From Zea mays (taxonomy: Eukaryota; Streptophyta; Magnoliopsida; Poales; Poaceae), in the NCBI RefSeq assembly GCF_902167145.1, contig NC_050105.1, positions 138,369,988 to 138,433,987 on the forward strand: a DNA stretch of 64,000 nucleotides. Direction: 5' to 3'. Both the position numbers and the translations under genes were made by a program. This document shows, in pieces, positions 30,603 through 42,289 of this stretch. The first letter of the stretch is position 1. The number at the start of each line of letters is the position of its first letter. The notes beneath the pieces were generated by a model. That model was not told the DNA's origin. It saw only the letters and a program-made list of their open reading frames with translations, and did no database searches.

Positions 30603-32604
30603 CCTGAAGCGTCCCAATCCTCTGGGACTCAAATGTGATACAATTACTAGTCCCAGGAGGCTAGTAAACACATTTATACATCAGATGATTCCAGATCTGC
30701 TTAAACGAGACAAACCTATAAAGGTGGCGAACAACTTTAAGAGTTGGTCCACAACTCGGGACATATCATCAGAGTGGGGCTGAAGCAGCCCGATATACGC
30801 AGCGAAGCAAGTCAGCGGTCCAACAGCCACAGGCAAGGTTGGGAACAGTCGTAACTCTTACCCGATCTCCTTTTTCTGAAAAACAACAAATAAGCAAGGG
30901 TGAGTACAAACGTACTCAGCAGCCCACCTTCACCCGCGGAATGGGGAAATCAGATATAATGCATGGAATATGTAGAGCTCAGGATATTTTGCAGAAACAG
31001 CAATATTTTATGCAGAGTTGTTTTGAAAAACATTTTGTATTTTTGCAAAGTGCGTCCTCTCCAAAAGGAGCAGGAAGTTTTTCAGTATTATAACAAAATC
31101 CCCTGGACTAAACCATCCAGGTATCTCAGCAGTTTCCCACTGGTTTTCCTTTTCAAAAACAGCTACTGGACTTCCCGTCCACCATAGCTCACAGCTCAAC
31201 CGCTGGTCCTTTTAAAAACCACTTTTCTCAAAACCATCTCTTTTTTTTTAAAACAAAACATTAATTGCCATACCATACCAGACTCGTCCATTCCTGTGGA
31301 CACAGACTATTCGAATAGGTTTGAACTCTGCGCAGAGGTGTACACTTTACCCACTAGTCCGGCTCTGCGATCTCATGATCAATGAGATCCGAATCCGAAT
31401 CTCTTTCTTTCCCCGCACGTCCTAACCTTAACGGTTATCCGGAAGGAGTTAGGCCACCACCATGTCCAAACCGGACAAAACTTTCCCCCTCCTTATCCTC
31501 CCGGTGCTCCCCAGCCTTCATAACCCTGGGGTTGGACCGTACGAGTTCAGATTGAGTGACTGCCCACACAGTCTCGAGTGGTTGTACTATTAAAGAGTAC
31601 AGGTAGTGAAGATGACAAACCGGTCCTTATATGAGGGGACAATCCTTCTGCTCACGCCTAAACCAGCTGAGCCAACACCTTAGGCCCTCCCCTAAACCAG
31701 GGAGTCCCTGATTATCCCACTCACAAGGTGATAAGGGTGAAAACCCTTCATCACACACATTTTGAAAAGCATTTTCTTTTGAAAACTCACACCTTTTCTC
31801 AAATCATTTGGAACATATATATCAGGGATTGATTGCGGCAAGCGGCTGGGTGGCCATAATAACTTGTCTCAAAATCATATCGTGCATAAAATAACAGGCT
31901 GAGGGTTGTGGTTGAAAAATCATAGGTAATTTATGCATCAAAGGGATCCAGTGAGCTTGCCGTGCTTATTCGGCGAAGGGGGAAGGAGAGCTCGCGGAAC
32001 TGGCTTCTGGCTCCACCGCCTAGCGTAGACTTGCAGATCTGGCCTCCACGAGATGGCACGAACGCTCCGATAACTATGCAACATGAACAAGCAAACATAC
32101 AAACCAGCAAGTATACCAACAAATATTTAGTATAGTGGTCAGAAAAGCAATATATGGATGGGTAGAGTCTTGAGTAGAATCTATGTCATGTGGTGTTGTG
32201 ATATTACTGGTGGTGGAGCGGAGGTGCTTACCAGGAGGGTGGACTGGAGGCAAAGCGACACTATGCGTGTAGCCGGCAGAGCGGAGTAACTGAGTGGGTG
32301 GGAGTTTTCCTTGGCTGAGGGTGTGGAGTGTGTGTGGAGAGGGAGAGGGTAGCTGGGTGTATTTATAGCTGGGTGTATGTGGTGTAGCACAGTGAAGTTC
32401 ACTGTAGGTGAGAATAGTGACGAATGAATCGTCTGACTTAGTATGAACAAGAGAGTTATAGGCAGAATATGGGACGAGAGTATTTTGGGAGTCTTCTGGA
32501 ACACGAACCATGCTTAAGGGATGACATGGTTGGATAGGGAATAATTTGATAAGAATTTAGAAACAAGAATTATTGGAATCTGAGTTTGGAAGCCTGGTTC
32601 AAAG

Positions 32605-32676
32605 GAATCTCAAAGTTAAGCATGCTCAACTTGGAGAAACCTAGGATGGGTGACCAGATGGGAAGTTCCCTACTGG
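32605..32676 (+). ncRNA. 5S rRNA-like segment inside the LTR (copy 2)
   Basis: Same sequence as copy 1 at 26049-26120; the box A-like and box C-like cores are unchanged. Confidence 0.65.
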
Positions 32677-32779
32677 AAGGAAAATCACAGTCACCGGAGT
32701 CCGTATGACTGGAATATGGGTCTGGCTGGTATTAAGTGGACTGGACAGCATGATGGATGAGTAGTTGAAATTTGGGATG

Positions 32780-33413
32780 ACTGGATGACCGATGAATAGT
32801 AACGATGATTAGTAACGATGAATAGTGGCGACGGAAAAGTAATTATACATATCATCGATGAATAGTAACGATGATGAATAGTAATGGTAAATAGTAACGA
32901 TGATGAATAGTGTATGTGAATAGTAACGATGAATAGTAATGGTGAATAGTAATGGTGGATAGTGACAGTGAATAGTCGTATGAACGAACGATGAACGATG
33001 AATAGGAACTATGAACGAACGGACGAACGATCGAATGATCGGACGAACGAACGATCGGAATTTCGGCAGCATAACGGCAGGAAAAGATTATTTGGACGAA
33101 CGAACGGACGAACGATCGAATGATCGGACGAACGAACGATCAGAATTTCGGCAGCATAACGGCAGGACAAAGATTATCTGGAAGAACGATGAATAGGGAC
33201 TATGAACGAACGATGAACGATGAATAGGGAACTATGAACGAACGATGAACGATCGAATGATCGAACAATCGAACGATCGGAATTTCGGCAGCATAACGGC
33301 AGGAAAAAGATTATTTGGACGAACGAACGGACGAACGATCGAACGATCGGACGAACGCACGAACGAACCATGAACGATCGGACGAACGATCGAAGAACGA
33401 TCGAACGATCCTT
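32780..33413. repeat. Short tandem repeats in the LTR (copy 2)
   Basis: Counterpart of 26228-26910. The part corresponding to about 26830-26880 is missing, giving most of the LTR length difference. Confidence 0.85.
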
Positions 33414-34034
33414 GTGCTAGTGTGTGCTTGTGTGGAACATGGAGTGGGTGTGTGGGGGGGGGGAGAGAGTTGCCATGAAATGGCTTGGGGTGGGATGAGA
33501 GGAGGCCCTTGCCCCTCTATTTATAGCCATGGTGGGGGGATTAGGGGGAGGGATGAGAGGATTAGTGGGAGGATGAGAGGATTAGTGGGAGGTTAGCATG
33601 TATTTGTCTTGTATAAGTGAGATTTGCTTGTAGAGCTCACCGTATGACACTGGAGGCATACGTATACGTATGAGCATGAGGAAAGTTATGAAGAAAATAT
33701 TTATAGGGACTTGAAAAATGATTCTGAAGATATTTCTCAAGAGGAAAATACTTGGAGATATATCTGTGGAATATTTGGACAGTATTTCTGGACAGAACTT
33801 GAAGGGGGTTACTCGAGAAATATCTAGGCGGTATTTCTGGAAAGAAATTGAGGGGGATCACTGGAGAAACATTTGTAGGATATTTGAGGAGGATTTTGGA
33901 GAGAATATAGACCACTATATTTTATTTGCTGATATCAACTCACAAACAAACATTTTGAAATGAAACTTGAAATTCATTTTGAATTTAGGGCGAGTTTGAG
34001 AAAATTTCAAGATTTGAATTTTTGGGATGCTACA

Positions 34035-36188
34035 CATTCAAAGTGCCGTCACAAACGGAACTCCGGTTCCGTCTCCGCGGGTATGGACAACCTCCACGCC
34101 GGGTGGCGGGACCGGGATCACAGCTCGGTTTGCCTCTCCCCATCCAGGAGCTGGAGGTCACCGTCTTGGGTGACCACCAGCGGAGAGGGGCAACCGGGCT
34201 GAGTGATGAAAATCCTTGAAGCCGAACGATGGCTGAAAGGTACCAACTCCCACGGAGTTGCGTTCCTCCAACGATGAGGCGAAAAGACGGCGGGTTCCCC
34301 CCATCCGGGGGCTTGGAAGGTGGAAAGGCGCGGCGCATAAGGGAGCGAGAAGACATGGTCGCCTTACGAAAGGGGTCGCCCTCCTTTTAAAGGCAACTCT
34401 CCCTGCTTGCGCCCCCAACCGTCACGGGCTGGGTCTTCTCCAACACGCTCCAAAGCCCTCCCCTGCGGCGCGGGGGCTGGGTCCCGCATGTCATGCAGAC
34501 CGGCTCCGAGCAGAAGAAGCCAAACCGCTGCGCGTGGTGCACGCAACCGCCCAGCGGTTACAAGTGACCCTCCACTTTTGCCCAGACCAACGGGCGAAAG
34601 AGGCGGGCAGCCATGCAGGCGGCATGCAACCGCGCCAAGTGGACGCACTTCTCCGACTCCCGACACACCAGCATGGAGGCCCAGGCCCACGCGTCGCGCA
34701 ACCGGCGCGCCGGATGCTGCATGCAAGCAACTGTACCGCCTGTGCCACCACCGCGCCTCCTCGATTGCGGAACCAATACCGCGACTCGAGGCGACCCAGC
34801 GCGCGACCCAGCAGCGCCAGCCTGACGCGGCGGCCAACGCGGCCAAAAGTGGGCCGGCAGTAATGACGGTGGCAGGCGCACGGGAGCAGCGGTCACGTCG
34901 TCAGCCAAGCTCACGTCCCATCCGAGGGCAGCAAGAGAACCCCCTCTCACGGCGTGAAGACAACGCGCCCGTGATCCGTTCCTCGAACGGCTCGCGCACG
35001 CGCAACGGCCGCCCCGCCAGCTACTCGCCCCGTTGCATTAACTCCGCGGCTGGACAGGCGGCGCTTCTGGCAGGAGCAGCAGGCGACGCTTCGCCGAAAC
35101 AACCGCGCCAAAAAAGGTACGCCGCGTCGTTCGGTTTCGTATCCTTTTCCCTTTTTCCTCTTTTCTCTATCTCTTGCGACAGGGACCGGGAAAGGGGGAT
35201 ACCCCGAAAGGGATCCTTCCCCGTGAAGGAACCAGGCTCCGAGCCTCCTTACTGATCAGAGGTTCGAAGACTGGCCCCCCCGAAGGGGTCAACAGCCGCC
35301 TCAGATCGCGTGGGCCCTACACCCACTACTGGTCAGAGGTTCGAAGGCCGGCCCCCCGAAGGGTTCCACGGCCGCCTCAGGCTACTCGGGCTCCGCGCCC
35401 ATTACTGATCAGGGGTTCGAAGGCTGGCCCCCGAAGGGTTCACAGTCGCCTCAGACGCCGAGCGAGGGATGACCAGGGGTACGTTCGATACATAACCAAG
35501 GCTCGGGCTGCGCTCCCGAGGTACCCTAGGACATTTCCGAGACCAGCGGGAGCGATCTTGTAACGGAATCCCATCGGAGGGAGGCATCGAGCCCTCGGAC
35601 CCCGTCGCCAGGGGACCGGGTCCGGCAGATCACCCGCAGGTACTTTTGGGCGTGCCTCTGGGCCACTAGCCGACCCCCAACGAACGGGGCATGGACGTCC
35701 ACTCGGATTACCCGCTTGTAGCTCACCGGAGACACCATGTTCGGTGCCCATCGAGGGTAACATGGCGCTCTCCCCCCCTCCTCCTTGCGGAAAGGCGACG
35801 TAGGGGCGTATGTAAAAAAGCCGAGTCTGTCCCTGATCGCCCTCTCGCCCTGTGCGGAGGCTCGGGGGCTGCTCTCGCAAACCTGGCTCCGGCCGAACCG
35901 TTGACAGCGTCAACATACCAGCCCGAGAACTTGGGCCCCGACCGTGCACCCGGGCTACGGCCAGTTCGCATGAGGAAACGACCAGACCAGCCGAAGCATT
36001 ACGCAAGGCATTAAGACCTCGAAGGAGTGAAACCACTCCTCCGAGGCCTCGGGGGCTACACCCAGCGGGTGCGCTCGCGCGCACCCACCGGAACAAAATG
36101 CAACCGAGAAAGGCTGGTCCCCTTGCAAAAAAGTGCGACGAAAGCCTCCAAGCGAGTGTTAACACTCCCTTCGAGGCTCGGGGGCTAC
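34035..36188 (+). other. Huck 3' region, last part
   Basis: Continues Huck after the TSD cattc up to the 3' LTR. GC-rich with many small ORFs on both strands, none with a recognisable domain. It contains a 76-77 bp tandem repeat (35254-35468) and two polypurine-like copies ending cgggggctac, one at about 36041-36061 and one directly before the LTR (about 36172-36188). Confidence 0.7.
35254..35468 (+). repeat. 76-77 bp tandem repeat in the Huck 3' region (three copies)
   Basis: Units begin at 35254, 35331 and 35407 and share a ggttcgaag...ggcccc...gaaggg-tc core and gcctcag. The copies are diverged. Confidence 0.75.
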
Positions 36189-36684
36189 TGTCGGGGACCA
36201 TAATTAGGGGTACCCTCAAGACGCCTAATTCTCAGCTGGTAACCCCCATCAGCATAAAGCTGCAAAGGCCTGATGGGTGCGATTAAGTCAGGGATCAGTC
36301 CATACGAGCGACTCGATCACGTCTCGCCCGAGCCTAGCCTCGGGCAAGGGCAGCCGACCCCGAGGGGTTTCCGTCTCGCCCGAGGCCCCCCTTTAACGGC
36401 TGACACATCTCCGGCTCGCCCGAGGCCTTGCCTTCGCTAAGAAGCAACCCTGACTAAATCGCCGCGCCGACCGACCGAGTCGCAGGAGCATTTAACGCAA
36501 AGGTGGCCTGACACCTTTATCCTGACACGCGCCCTCCGGCAGAGCCGAAGTGACCGCCGTCACTTCGCCGCTCCACTGACTGGTCTGACAGAAGGACAGC
36601 GCCGCCTGCGCCACTCCGACTGCAGTGCCACTTGACAGAGTGAGACTGACAGGCAGTCAGGCCTTGCCAAAGGCGCCATAGGAA

Positions 36685-37160
36685 GCTCCGCCCGGCCCAG
36701 GGCTCGGACTCGGGCTCAGCCCCGGAAGACGGCGAACTCCGCTCCGCCCGACCCAGGGCTCGGACTCGGGCTAGGCCCCGGAAGACGGCGAATTCCGCTC
36801 CGCCCGACCCAGGGCTCGGACTCGGGCTAGGCCCCGGAAGACGGCGAACTCCGCTCCGCCCGACCCAGGGCTCGGACTCGGGCTAAGGCCCCGGAAGATG
36901 GCGAACTCCGCTCCGCCCGACCCAGGGCTCGGACTCGGGCTAAGGCCCCGGAAGATGGCGAACTCCGCTCCGCCCGACCCAGGGCTCGGACTCGGGCTCA
37001 GCCCCAGAAGACGACGAACTCCGCTCCGCCCGACCCAGGGCTCAGGCTCGGGCTCAGCCCCAGAAGACGACGAACTCCGCTTCGCCCGACCCCAGGGCTC
37101 GGACTCCGCCCTGGCCTCTGCCGAACAACCTCCGCCTCGCCCGACCCAGGAGCTCGGGCT
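36685..37160 (+). repeat. 56-57 bp tandem repeats in the Huck LTR
   Basis: About eight units; gctccgcccgacc begins at 36741, 36797, 36853 and 36910, giving periods of 56, 56 and 57. Each unit includes cccagggctcggactcggg. The ORFs here (36771-37247 minus, 36898-37221 plus) are repeat artefacts. Confidence 0.85.
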
Positions 37161-37606
37161 CGGCCTCAGCCATGGAAGACAGACTCGACCCCGGCTTCGG
37201 AGGAGCCTCCACGTCGCCTGACCTAGGGCACAGGCCCGCCACGTCAACAGGAAGCGCCATCATCACCCTACCCCGAGCCGACTCGGGCCGCAGAGAACAA
37301 GACCGGTGTCCCATCTGGCTAGCTCCGCCAGATAGGCAATGATGGTGCCCCGCTAGCCCAGTGACGACGGCGGCTCTCAGCTCCCTTACGGAAGCAGGGG
37401 GACGTCAGCAAGGACCCAACCGCTCCGACAGCTGTCCCTCCGCCAGGCTCAGTTGCTCCTCCGACAGCCACGACACCACACCAGCTGGGTGCCAAGATCT
37501 CTCCGGCTGCCACATTGGCATGTACTTAGGGCGCTAGCTCTCCCCCCGCTAGACACGTAGCACTCTGCTACACCCCCATTGTACACCTGGATCCTCTCCT
37601 TACGCC

Positions 37607-37613
37607 TATAAAA
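37607..37613 (+). promoter_or_regulatory. TATA box of the Huck LTR
   Basis: tataaaa about 1.4 kb into the LTR, in the expected position ahead of the R region. Confidence 0.7.
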
Positions 37614-37915
37614 GGAAGGACCAGGGCCTTCTTAGAGAAGGTTGGCCGCGCGGGGACGAGGACGGGGCAGGCGCTCTCTTGGGGCCGCTCGCTTCCCTCA
37701 CCCGCGTGGACGCTTGTAACCCCCTACTGCAAGCGCACCCGACCTGGGCGCGGGACGAACACGAAGGCCGCGGGATTTCCACCTCTCTCAAGCCCGTCTC
37801 CGGCCACCTCGCTTCCCCCCTTCGCGCTCGCCCACGCGCTCGACCCATCTGGGCTGGGGCACGCGGCACACTCACTCGTCGGCCTGAGGGACCCCCCGGT
37901 CTCGAGACGCCGACA

Positions 37916-38797
37916 GGTACAGTCCGTGAATGGCTGCTTCGAACTTATTGATGGAGCCGCGGCCCATGATGGCATTGTAAGGATATACCATGTCCACGAT
38001 ATCAAAGGTTATTTGCTCACTTCGGGCATTGGGTGCTACACCGAAGGAGAGAGGCAGCTCTATTTTGCCGACGGGGAAGGTGCCCTTGCCGCCGAAGCCA
38101 TACAACGGGTTGTCCGAAGGCTTAAGCAGGCTGTGGATTATGCCCATGCGATCGAAGGCGTGAAGGAAGATGATGTCCGCCTGACTGCCGTTGTCAACTA
38201 GGACTTTGTGCAGATCCTAGCCTGCCACGCTGCAATTGATAACCATGGCGTCGCAGTGGGGGGCGCTGCGCAAGTCGACATCTCGTGCGTCGAAGGTTAG
38301 CGGTATGTGGGACCACTTTGTCTACACGACTGGGCCAGTGACGGCGACATGGTTGATGCTGCGGTAGTGGTCCCGCTTCTGCCGCTTGGTGTCGAAGTCT
38401 GTGCTGGACCCCCCAGTTATCATGTGGATGACTCCGCGATATGGTTGGTCGGCGAAGTCTTCCTGCTTTGGGGCATGGGGGATGTTTTGGTGTTGATGGT
38501 GTGGTGGTGGGGGTGGAGGAGGTACGATTTGTACTTCCTGATGGTGTTGGTAAGCGTGGTGCGGTGGATGCGGGGCGGGAGCGTGGATATATGGTGGAGG
38601 GGGTGGCTGGTAATTGTGCGCGATAATTCTGGGGTTGTCGGCTGGCTGCGCCCGTGCCATTCTGTCTCTGGTGGCCTTCGTCTCGGGGCAGTCTTTGGTT
38701 TGGTGGGCGCAGTCTTCACCATGGAAGAGGCAGTAGAATCGGTGCGGCGGCTGTGCGCGCCCTCGGCCTCTACCACGAGTTCCATTTCCGCGGCCCT
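37916..38797 (-). pseudogene. gag-pol: G2 gag C-terminus and protease, truncated
   Basis: Homologous to G1 20876-21771. It includes the Pro/His stretch, two in-frame TAG codons (near 38322 and 38217, where G1 reads Gln and Trp), the protease motif [13 protein letters not shown] and [12 protein letters not shown]. It is cut at 37920 by the Huck element. Both stops fit C-to-T or G-to-A change. Confidence 0.8.
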
Positions 38798-40135
38798 GGG
38801 GGGATATTCCTGGCGACGAGGGGGGTCAGCAGCGGGATGTTGGTTGGCGATGTTGTGCACTTGCTGCTGATTACGGCCGTCTCGACCGGAGTCTGGCTGC
38901 GGAGTCCTCGTCCACATACGGCTGGACTGTGGGGCATCTTTGGGTTTCCGCTGTGACAAGACCTTGCGCTGGTGGAGCTCTTCGGATTTGGCATATTTTT
39001 CAAAGAGCTGATATAGCTCCTGGAGGTTTTTGGGCGGATCTCTGATGCAGTGGCTGTAGAGGACGCCGGCACGAAGGCCATTGATGGCGTAGTGGATAGC
39101 TATCTGATCATTAACGGAAGGCAGCTGCGACTTGAGTGTTAAAAATTTGCGGTAATACTCCCGCAGATTCTCCTTTTCCAGCTGCTTGCAAAGCGAGAGC
39201 TCGGCCAAGGCGTCGGTGTCTGGGCGGTATCCTTGGAAGTTGAGCAGGAACTTGTCCCTGAGACTTCTCCAGGAATCAATGGACAGCGGAGGCAATCTGG
39301 TGAACCAGGTGAGAGCTGGGCCCTCTAGGGCGATGATGAAAGACTTCGCCATTGTGGCGTCGTCCCCTCCAGCGGATGCGACGGCGACCTGATAACTCAT
39401 TATGTATTGCGCCGGGTCGGTGCTGCCGTTGTACTTGGGATATGTCCCTGCTCGGAAGTTAGCTGGCCAAGGCGTCACTTGCAGGTGTGGCGCCAGGGGA
39501 CTTCGCTCGTCGAGATAGTTGACTCCTTGGAATGGCGCGGCGTGCTGGAAGGTGTGGTCGCGCTGGGGGAAACGCGGGTCTTCTGGTTGTGCTCGGTGTT
39601 GCAGGGGTGGCCCATGCTGCAGGCCGAGGTGGCCTTCGCGCGTGTCTTCCAGTTGTGCGCGCTGGTGGAGGGGTGGCTCATGCTGCAGGCCAAGGTGGCC
39701 TTCGCGCTGCATCAGCGCGATCTCCCGCTCGAGGTCTTGGGCCTTCTGCTCTTCGTCGCGTATCATTTGCCGCACTTTAGCTAGTGGGGACACACGCTGT
39801 CGCTTGGCCTCCAGTATCTCTTTCTGCCTCTGGAGATTGCGGTTCTTGAGGCGCAGGGCGCGCAGCTGTAGCTGTTCTTCCGCTGAGACGCCGAGGACTT
39901 CACCATCCTCGGTGAGGTCCGCGCCCTCCGGTGGGGCGAAGCCTGGGGGTGGCTGCGATTGTCCTTCAGGGCCGCAGGTGCGGAAAGTGTCGTCCTCGCA
40001 GGTGCGGGGAACATTGTCTTCGGTGGCCTCTTGGTGGGTGGATTGGGTGAGGACGAGGGCCTTGCCCTTTCTTGCGGCGAGCAGTGCTGCCTTCGCAGCC
40101 TCGTCAGCCTTCGGGTTAGCTCTCTTGGGTTTCAT
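38798..40135 (-). pseudogene. gag: G2 gag
   Basis: ATG 40135 (MKPKRANPKADEA). The frame reads through the site where G1 is frameshifted (LFEKYAKSEELHQRK) and on to RRQEYPP. It is then broken at a G run (38798-38803: six G here, seven in G1), after which ~125 codons are out of frame to 38420. Domains are as in G1 gag. Confidence 0.82.
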
Positions 40136-40163
40136 CGCGGGTGGTTTTCTCGTAGCACGAACG

Positions 40164-40173
40164 GTGGGCGCCA
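40164..40173 (-). other. G2 primer-binding site
   Basis: Minus strand tggcgcccac, the same type as in G1, 2 bp inside the LTR. Confidence 0.7.
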
Positions 40174-40175
40174 AA

Positions 40176-40648
40176 TGTTGGAACTTGCTCTCTGTCGCAA
40201 GGAGGCCAACAAGGGTGAATAGAGATGACAACAGGGTTACGTGCTAGAAGGCAATAGCTCTGTTGGTCTAGCCTCTCACGGGCACTGTGCGGGGGTATTT
40301 ATAGGTACCTGAGCGCCCAGCGCCTTGTGTTAAGGACGCATGTGCCCTCAGCTACCCAGGTTATCCCCGGAATATTCCCATAAAGCAGGGTTACAGACTG
40401 TAATTACAGGAATGCCTTTACAAATGATGCCCGTAACACACGGCGGCCACGCAGGGCCCGTTACAATGGGCCGGATCGCACGTGGGCCTCCGAACTGGAC
40501 GGGGCCGCACGGTGGGAGGACCTCGTCGCCGGCCTTCGTCTGATGTCGTACCGAGCGAAAGGTGTCCCTGCCCGTTTTGTCTCCGTCGGACCAGCGACTG
40601 CGGCGAAGACTTCGAGCGGAGGGTGGCGGCTTTGCCTTCGCCCCAACA
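40176..40648 (-). repeat. 5' LTR of G2 (473 bp)
   Basis: Homologous to the G1 LTRs over its full length but clearly more diverged from them than they are from each other. Plus-strand ends are tgttggaacttg and cgccccaaca. Confidence 0.88.
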
Positions 40649-41231
40649 TACTCTCAGTTCTTTTTTTTGTACCGCTAATTACGATCCCAGCAAATGTAAA
40701 TATGTTAGCGGTTCCCAATCGTGCATTTCTCAGCTTACCACAAGAATTCTTGATTTTTGTTTTACTTTTTTCGTTTGAGATATGATATGATATATGAATC
40801 ATGAGTTTATGTTGTTATGAATCCTAAACGCACAAACGGGGCGCAATCCTATGTGAAGCTTCGGTGGTATGTGCCCGTGGCTCTGGGACAGGGTAGATGC
40901 TTGTTGTCTTCCACTCGACCACTCCTCATGGATCCTGGCGCAGATGTTTGGTTCCCATCGTCTACGGCTTCGATCCACGGTCCGTTTGGTTTGAATCCGT
41001 TGTTCGATGGTGAATTGGTGATCATGTTTAGGTCCCAGAGAGCGAAAGCGTGGGCGTGCACGTCGGACCGTTCGGGGCCTCAACAAGTTCATATGTTTGT
41101 GCTTGTCACACCCGCGGCCGCCAGCCGCCAGGACAGGACGGCACGTCGTACACGTGGGTGGTGGGCCATTAGTGTCCACATTTCGTACGGGGAACGGGGA
41201 AGAAGCTTTTGACTATACGTGTCTAAACGTG
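40649..41231. other. Low-copy-looking DNA, no gene seen
   Basis: Flank of G2. An ORF at 40817-41212 (131 codons) has no recognisable motif and no gene-like context. The last 8 bases (41224-41231, taaacgtg) are the TSD of the next element. Confidence 0.4.
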
Positions 41232-41796
41232 TAAGGTTGAACGAAATACTCGGTTTAGTCAGTTCGTGGTCACTTCGAATCGGTTCGATTGAATTCTCTT
41301 AGCTCGATTCGTTAATGAACCATCTCACGGGCTAAACAAGTTACTATATTTCAGCAAAATCAAAATATATGCATATCGTTTACGTAATAATTGATGAACA
41401 TGTTATTTGTATGAGTGATGTTTATGGCCTATGAGTTAAACTAATTATTGACGAACTATGTTTATGTGTTAAATTAGTTTATGAGAATATAATTGAGGAT
41501 AATTGAGGTTTAAACTAATAAACATGTGTGTGAATTGTGAATTGACGAGTTGTCTTAATTTGTTGTTACATTGATGTAGTTTGCAAAACTATGAGTATAA
41601 TCACTAATTCTATTGTTAAATTAGTTTGAAATTAATTAGAAATTAATTATTATACATATTTTTCGGCTCTGTCTCGCGAGCTAAACGAGCCAATTCGAGC
41701 TCATAAATGAGCCGAGTTGCCTCTGTGGCTCGTTAACTTAACGAGTCGAGCCAGCTCGAACTCGGACGAGCCGAGCTGGCTCAATATCCAGCCCTA
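41232..41796. mobile_element. hAT-type MITE (565 bp) with 8-bp TSD
   Basis: Flanked by perfect 8-bp repeats taaacgtg (41224-41231 and 41797-41804), the TSD length of hAT elements. Ends are taaggttgaa on the left and, read inward from the right, tagggctggatattgag; these inverted repeats are imperfect and their first mismatches are all transitions. The right part is rich in gagc/gctc motifs, common in subterminal regions of grass hAT MITEs. No coding capacity. Confidence 0.75.
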
Positions 41797-41804
41797 TAAA
41801 CGTG

Positions 41805-42289
41805 CAACCCGACCTGATCCGGCACAAGCCAGTGCGTAGCACGGTACGAATGGACCGGACCGGGTTAGGCACGACACGAGCACTTGTCTGTGTCGGGCCG
41901 TGCCAGCACGTTGTGCATGCTCCGCGGTCAAGGTCCGGCACGAGTACCCTGTTATCGGGCCGGGCTCAAGCTTTGAGACCGATGGGCCTGATATTGACGG
42001 GCCATCTGATAGCCCGAAACATAAAGAGCAATATTATTACAAGTTTTCAGCAATATTACACTCCAGCAATACACTTCACAATACAGAATACAAAGCATTA
42101 TAGTCCAAGTTTTCAGAATCCAGAGCACAACATCACAAATAAAAGAGCACAAACTTCTACAAGTTAGATACCGAATTAGGTTTGAAGTTTTTGAGCAATG
42201 TTGCCTCGTTAAAAACCTTTCTAGATAAAAACTCACACCTCGTGAGAAAACCCTAAAAAGAGGACAATCAACTCCAAAATAAAAGTATT
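41805..42289 (-). mobile_element. 3' end of a decayed hAT element
   Basis: GC-rich ggcccg/cggcac motifs (41810-42010), then AT-rich DNA with 'gcctcgttaaaaacct', lie downstream of the transposase relic in its sense. No exact end or TSD could be fixed. Confidence 0.45.

Larger units (their letters stand above)
24051..34034 (-). mobile_element. Non-autonomous Tekay-like LTR retrotransposon, complete
   Basis: 9,984 bp with LTRs 24051-27528 (3478 bp) and 30605-34034 (3430 bp) and perfect TSDs cattc (24046-24050, 34035-34039). The primer site next to the right LTR gives minus-strand orientation. On that strand the LTR opens tgtagcatcccaaaaattc and closes ggacgcttca. The 3.1-kb interior has a single ORF and no protease, RT, RNase H or integrase, so it depends on another element for movement. 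The two LTRs are almost identical apart from a length change in a short-repeat array. The clade is inferred from LTR blocks shared with the element at 913-4450. Confidence 0.88.
30605..34034 (-). repeat. 5' LTR of the non-autonomous element (3430 bp)
   Basis: Near-identical partner of 24051-27528, with scattered single differences and one ~48-bp deletion in the gaacgatcg array. It ends with gatgctaca followed by the TSD cattc. Confidence 0.9.
4451..37915 (+). mobile_element. Huck: Huck-type Ty3/gypsy retrotransposon (5'-truncated by the window, nested)
   Basis: Huck DNA occupies 4451-11868, 23618-24050 and 34035-37915; the gaps are later insertions. It has a leader, gag, protease, RT, RNase H, integrase, a long 3' region and a 1727-bp 3' LTR beginning tgtcggggaccataatta, which I recognise as a Huck LTR start. 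The dual RNase H region (RT-linked plus a second copy with DGS) fits the Tat/Huck branch of Ty3/gypsy. At its right end it is inserted in Tat copy G2; ggtac (37916-37920) is the expected TSD. All coding parts are mutated, so the copy is not autonomous. Confidence 0.8.
36189..37915 (+). repeat. Huck 3' LTR (1727 bp)
   Basis: Starts tgtcggggaccataatta and ends gagacgccgaca, TG...CA ends. A TATA box (tataaaa) is at 37607-37613. It contains a 56-57 bp tandem array. The next base starts Tat element G2, so the end is exact. Confidence 0.88.
37916..40648 (-). mobile_element. Tat-lineage element G2, 5' part (partial, interrupted by Huck)
   Basis: Sister copy of G1 on the same strand. Only the 5' LTR, gag and the protease region are in the window; the rest lies beyond the Huck insertion and off the left edge. 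ggtac (37916-37920) is the expected TSD of Huck. tactc (40649-40653) is the expected TSD of G2; neither partner is visible. Confidence 0.85.

Noticed and set aside
35254..35468. tRNA-derived SINE suggested by ggttcgaa motifs (B-box-like)
   Set aside because: No A box at the right distance and no tail; the motif simply recurs in the 76-77 bp Huck repeat.
40817..41212. 131-codon ORF in the flank of G2 as a host gene
   Set aside because: No recognisable domain, no intron or promoter signs, and an overlapping minus-strand ORF of similar length.
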